Assembly: GCA_905331475.1 (NCBI GenBank)
Contig: CAJNYU010000034.1
Coordinates: 1 to 64,000 of the forward strand
From: Rotaria socialis
Taxonomy: Eukaryota; Rotifera; Eurotatoria; Philodinida; Philodinidae
Length of the DNA: 64,000 nucleotides
Reading direction: 5' to 3'
Shown here: positions 61,405 through 64,000 of the stretch, one piece after another
How positions within the stretch are numbered: position 1 is the stretch's first letter
Layout: each line of letters opens with the position of its first letter
Notes under the pieces: generated by a model
What the model was told of the DNA's origin: nothing
What the model saw: only the letters and a program-made list of their open reading frames with translations
Database searches by the model: none
Program-made: the position numbers and the translations under genes

Positions 61405-64000
61405 TCTAACTGGATCTCGGTGGCAGTTAACTTTTGTTGAATTTCTTCATCAACAATATGTGTTTCTCCGGCTCGTTCTTCATCTTCACGTGTGTATGGA
61501 CTTTCGACTACAGGAGAACCGACATGTTCCTGCTGTTGTGAAACTAGCATTGGTTCGTATGGATCCTGTTCAACTGTTTCAGTATGTTCAATGTTGATTA
61601 CATCCGAGATTACTGTAGATTCTGGATTATATTGATCCTCGTCTTCGTGGTCACTTTCATGTGGTGATTCCAACTGGATTACGGTGCCACTTGATTTTTG
61701 GAGAATTTCAAATTCATGTGTTGCTTGTAATTCCTCGGTTTCTTTTTTTTCTACAGATGATTCATGACTATATTCTTCGGCTGTTGCTGAACGTTCGACA
61801 ATACTGCTATCAGCAGCTGATGCTTCTCGAGAATCATAATAATCGTCCTGTTCATCAGTTGGTGTAGTCTCCACAAGAGGAGATTCCATGAACTTTTGTT
61901 GAGGAGTTACTGATCCATCAAAGTGTTCTTGATCATCTTGTGCAGTGAATTCTGTTTTAATCACTTCTGCAGTTGTTCTATATTCTGGTGCATCTGGATC
62001 CGATTCATAACGTTCCTCATATTCCGCTTCATCTTTTTCTAGCTCGCTTGTTGCTGACAATTCGGCCACGAGTTGTTCAGTGACTTGATGAGTAGGAATT
62101 GAACCTATTTCAAAACTAGGACTTAATTCATGTGGATCGTGTTCCGTGCTTTGAGGAGATTCAAGGGTAATTTGATCTGAGATCAGCTTTTCTTCAGATT
62201 GATACGGTTCTTCTTCTAGGTTCATTTCGTGATCACTCTCATATGGTGATTCTCGCTGGATATCGGTGGCTGTTAATTTTTGTTGAATTTCTTCATCAAG
62301 AATATGTGTTTCACCGGGTCCTTCTTCATCTTCACGTGTGTATTGACTTTCGATTACAGGAGAGCTGACATGTTCCTGCTGTTGTGAGACTAGCATTGGT
62401 TCGTACCGATCGTGTTCAACTGTTTCACTATGTTCAGTTTTGATTGCATCCGGACTTAGTGTAGATTCTGGATTGTATTGATCGTCTTTTTCGTGGTCAC
62501 TTTCATGTGGTGATTCTAAGAGGCTTTCGATGCCACTTGATTTTTGTAGAATTTCAAATTCATGTGGTGCTTGTAATTCATCCGTTTCTTCCTTTTCAGC
62601 AGATGATTCATGACTATATTCTTCGGCTGTTGGCGAACATTCTATAATACTCGTATCAGCAGCTGATGCTTGTCGAGAATCATAATAGTCGTCCTGTGCA
62701 CCAGCGGATGTAGTCTCCACAAGAGTAGACTCCAAGAACTTTTGTTGCGCAGGTACTGACGCATCAAAGTGTTCTTCTTCATCTTGTGTAGTGAATTCCG
62801 TTTTGATCACTTCTGCAGTTGTTCTATATTCTGGTGCATCTTGATCAGATTCATAACGTTCCTCATATTCCTCTTCATCGCTTTCTCGTTTCCATGCTAC
62901 TGCAGATTCGATAGCGACTTGTTCAATGACTTCATGAGATGGAATTGAAGCTGCGTCAAAGCTAGAACTTAATTCATGTTGATCTTGTTCCGTGAAGTGA
63001 GGAGATTCAATAGTAATTTGATCCGAGTTCAGCTTTTGTTCAGATTGATACGGTTCTTCTTCTTCGTCTTCTTCGTGATCACTGTCATGTGGTGATTCTA
63101 AGTGGATCTCAGTAGTAGTTAATTTTTGTTGAATTTCTTCATCAAGAATATGTGTTTCACCGGGTCCTTCTTCATCGTCACGTGTGTAGTGACTTTCGAT
63201 TACAGGAGAGCCGACATGTTGCTGCTGTTGTGAGACTAGCACTGGTTCGTACCGATCGTGTTCAACTGTTTCAGTATGTTCAATTTTGATTGCATCCGCA
63301 CTTAGTGTAGATTCTGGATTGTATTGTTCGTCTTTTTCGTGGTCACTTTCATGTGGTGATTCCAACTGGATTTCGGTGCCTCTTGGTGTTTGTAGCATTT
63401 CAAATTCATGTGCTACTTGTAATTCATCCGTTTCTTCCTTTTCAACAGATGATTGACGACTATATTCTTCGGCTGTTGCTGAACGTTCGACAATACTCCT
63501 ATCAGCAGCTGATGCTTCTCGAGAATCATAATAATCGTCCTGTTCATCAGTTGGTGTAGTCTCCACAAGCGGAGATTCCAAGAACGTTTGTTGAGGAGTT
63601 ACTGATGCATCAAAGTGTTCTTCTTCATCTTGTGTAGTGAATTCCGTTTTAATCACTTCTGCAGTTGTTCTATATTCTGGTGCATCTTGATCAGATTCAT
63701 AACTTTCCTCATATTCCTCTTCATCGCTTTCTCGTTTCCTTGCTACTACAGATTCAACCGAAACTTGTTCAGTGTTTAATCTTTGTTCGGTGACTTGATG
63801 AGTAGAAATTGAAGCTGCGTCTAAGCTAGAACTTAATTCATGTTGATCTTGTTCCGTGATATGAGAAGATTCAAGAGTAATTTGATCTGAGCTCAGCATC
63901 TGTTCTGATTGAGATGGTGCTTCTTCTTGATCTTCTTCGTGATCAGTCTCATGTGGTGATTCTAAGTGGATTTCGGTAGCAATTAATTTTTGTTGAATAT
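61405..64000 (-). CDS. Acidic tandem-repeat protein, partial at both ends
   Basis: The minus strand is open without interruption from the window edge to the gap: 865 codons, no start or stop seen. The protein is made of units of 282, 282 and 288 residues (DNA periods 846, 846 and 864 bp, measured at the TGTTGA of the EIQQKL motif at 61435, 62281, 63127 and 63991). Each unit contains ESPHESDHE, YNPEST, VSQQQ-HV, SPVIES-YTR, ETHILDEEIQQKL, APEYRTTAEVIKTEF and DDYYDSR-ASAAD. It is rich in Glu, Asp, Ser, Gln and Thr, poor in hydrophobic residues and almost without Cys or Trp, so it should be disordered and very acidic. No known domain was recognised. Function unknown; a structural, scaffold or stress-protectant role is only a guess. 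Confidence 0.8.
61435..64000. repeat. Long direct repeats of about 846 bp within the acidic gene
   Basis: Three full direct repeats in phase with the reading frame. Differences between units are mostly single-codon changes plus one 18-bp length change. The array continues beyond both the gap and the window edge. Confidence 0.88.

Overview
The window is eukaryotic and looks like a bdelloid rotifer (an Adineta- or Rotaria-type genome). This is inferred from AT-rich DNA, many very small introns (about 50-65 nt, GT-AG, plus one GC-AG), intronless or near-intronless genes of bacterial appearance beside ordinary animal genes, and many small transposons. No species marker such as rRNA is present. 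All exon structures were worked out by hand from reading frames, splice sites and phase agreement. No alignment or search was run.

Layout. 0.07-2.9 kb: a tandem array, an intronless fringe-like glycosyltransferase, an hAT-type MITE and a minisatellite. 4.1-8.6 kb: a pogo-superfamily DNA transposon with very long inverted ends, a five-exon transposase, and a foldback element nested in its right end. 11.1-13.8 kb: a divergent, intronless pair of bacterial-type membrane proteins (fatty acid hydroxylase and HTTM). 14.8-17.1 kb: a decayed TRAF-like gene. 19.5-25.3 kb: a multi-exon gene joining a protein kinase to five C-terminal PBZ (poly(ADP-ribose)-binding) zinc fingers. 29.3-32.0 kb: an RNF217-like RBR ubiquitin ligase. 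33.1-34.2 kb: a decayed tail-anchored gene. 37.7 kb: tRNA-Phe(GAA). 40.2-41.8 kb: a bacterial-type AAA ATPase with introns. 43.9-44.5 kb: an Mpo1-like protein. 44.7-47.7 kb: a transposase-derived C2H2 protein. 48.1-49.9 kb: the proteasomal ATPase PSMC6/Rpt4 in 11 exons. 50-57 kb: repeat-rich DNA with a second foldback element. 57.4-58.9 kb: an ADP-ribosyltransferase fused to a receiver-like domain. 59.7-60.9 kb: a secreted sialidase-like protein. 61.4 kb to the end: an acidic protein built of 282-288-residue repeats, next to a 100-base assembly gap.

The strongest candidate for something undescribed is the kinase-PBZ fusion. Kinase exon and finger exons join in phase, the fingers lie on near-identical 123-nt exons, and the stop codon follows directly after the last zinc-binding histidine. 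If real, the protein could couple poly(ADP-ribose) signals at damaged DNA to phosphorylation, which would matter in animals known for surviving desiccation and radiation. Two further candidates are the ADP-ribosyltransferase/receiver fusion, and a foldback family whose two copies share ends and length (298 and 297 bp) but have unrelated interiors built of different short motifs.
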